A stretch of 46,622 bases of DNA from CALIKS01 sp964440295 (GTDB taxonomy: Archaea > Thermoproteota > Nitrososphaeria_A > Caldarchaeales > Calditenuaceae): positions 1-46,622 of the forward strand of contig CAYTRT010000008.1 of the NCBI GenBank assembly GCA_964440295.1, read 5' to 3'. Position 1 is the stretch's first letter. Each line of letters opens with the position of its first letter. The notes under the pieces were generated by a model. The model searched no databases. It was not told the DNA's origin and saw nothing but the letters and a program-made list of their open reading frames with translations. Shown here piece by piece: positions 46,580 to 46,622 of the stretch. The translations under genes and the position numbers were made by a program.

Positions 46580-46622
46580 CGGTAACGTTCAGGTTCAAGG
46601 GAGATGAGAAGGAAGTTAAAGG

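Noticed and set aside
1..46622. tRNA, rRNA or CRISPR array
   Set aside because: No spaced repeats of CRISPR type were seen. Intergenic stretches are short, and none showed a cloverleaf with TTC and anticodon arms by eye; a covariance-model search would be needed to be sure.

Overview
The window is archaeal chromosome. It carries Glu-tRNA(Gln) amidotransferase GatD/GatE, HerA-NurA, Dph2, mevalonate kinase, a trans-prenyl diphosphate synthase, coenzyme F420 ligase CofE, eukaryote-type ribosomal proteins L32e/L19e/L18, an ESCRT-III (CdvB-type) protein and an Ogg2-type glycosylase. CdvB plus HerA-NurA suggests a TACK-lineage (Thermoproteota) organism, probably thermophilic, but I cannot place it more finely. 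Many genes have a TATA-like element about 25 bases before the start codon, so leaderless transcripts look common. A run of exactly 100 N flanked by an identical 55-base sequence shows this is a scaffolded draft, probably metagenomic, assembly. I saw no rRNA, tRNA or CRISPR array.

Layout. 1-4.9 kb: CdvB, a Nudix hydrolase, a large repeat-domain surface protein, an 8-Cys small protein, CofE and a PD-(D/E)XK nuclease-like protein. 4.9-9.3 kb: a piece of the spc ribosomal operon (S8, L6, then L32e-L19e-L18). Between L6 and L32e sit two damaged molybdenum-cofactor genes: a MoeA-like gene without its catalytic middle, and a MobA-like gene with an in-frame TGA. 9.3-13.8 kb: a tight minus-strand operon NurA-HerA-Ogg2-Nop2-Nip7 joining DNA-end processing, base excision and rRNA methylation. 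13.8-14.8 kb: two convergent small winged-helix proteins of similar architecture. 15-18.2 kb: two membrane proteins, prenyl synthase and nitroreductase. 18.2-21.9 kb: HtrA-like protease, SDR reductase, a decayed patch (duplicated promoter with truncated 5' end, trehalose-phosphatase remnant), hemerythrin-like protein and adenosine-specific kinase. 21.9-28.1 kb: TldE/PmbA, a two-part kinase-like protein, two paralogous nucleotidyltransferases around a half-size DMT permease, and a PrmC-like methyltransferase. 28.1-32.4 kb: gatD-gatE-FAU-1-like RNase. 32.4-34.1 kb: two ECF S-component-like permeases around an ArsR-type regulator. 34.1-37.7 kb: Dph2, then a PadR-controlled ABC exporter. 37.7-41.6 kb: CPBP protease, UbiA prenyltransferase, mevalonate kinase, CBS protein and a third ECF-S-like protein. 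41.6-46.6 kb: ADP-forming acyl-CoA synthetase divergent from a homocitrate/isopropylmalate-synthase-type enzyme, a V4R protein, a SufU-like scaffold and the N-terminal part of a tyrosine recombinase.

Most genes are housekeeping. Membrane-lipid synthesis is represented by mevalonate kinase, prenyl synthase and UbiA, and translation by ribosomal proteins, GatDE, Dph2 and Nop2-Nip7. The least explained parts are the broken cofactor genes inside the ribosomal operon, the kinase/nucleotidyltransferase cluster, the facing winged-helix pair and the duplicated promoter fragment.
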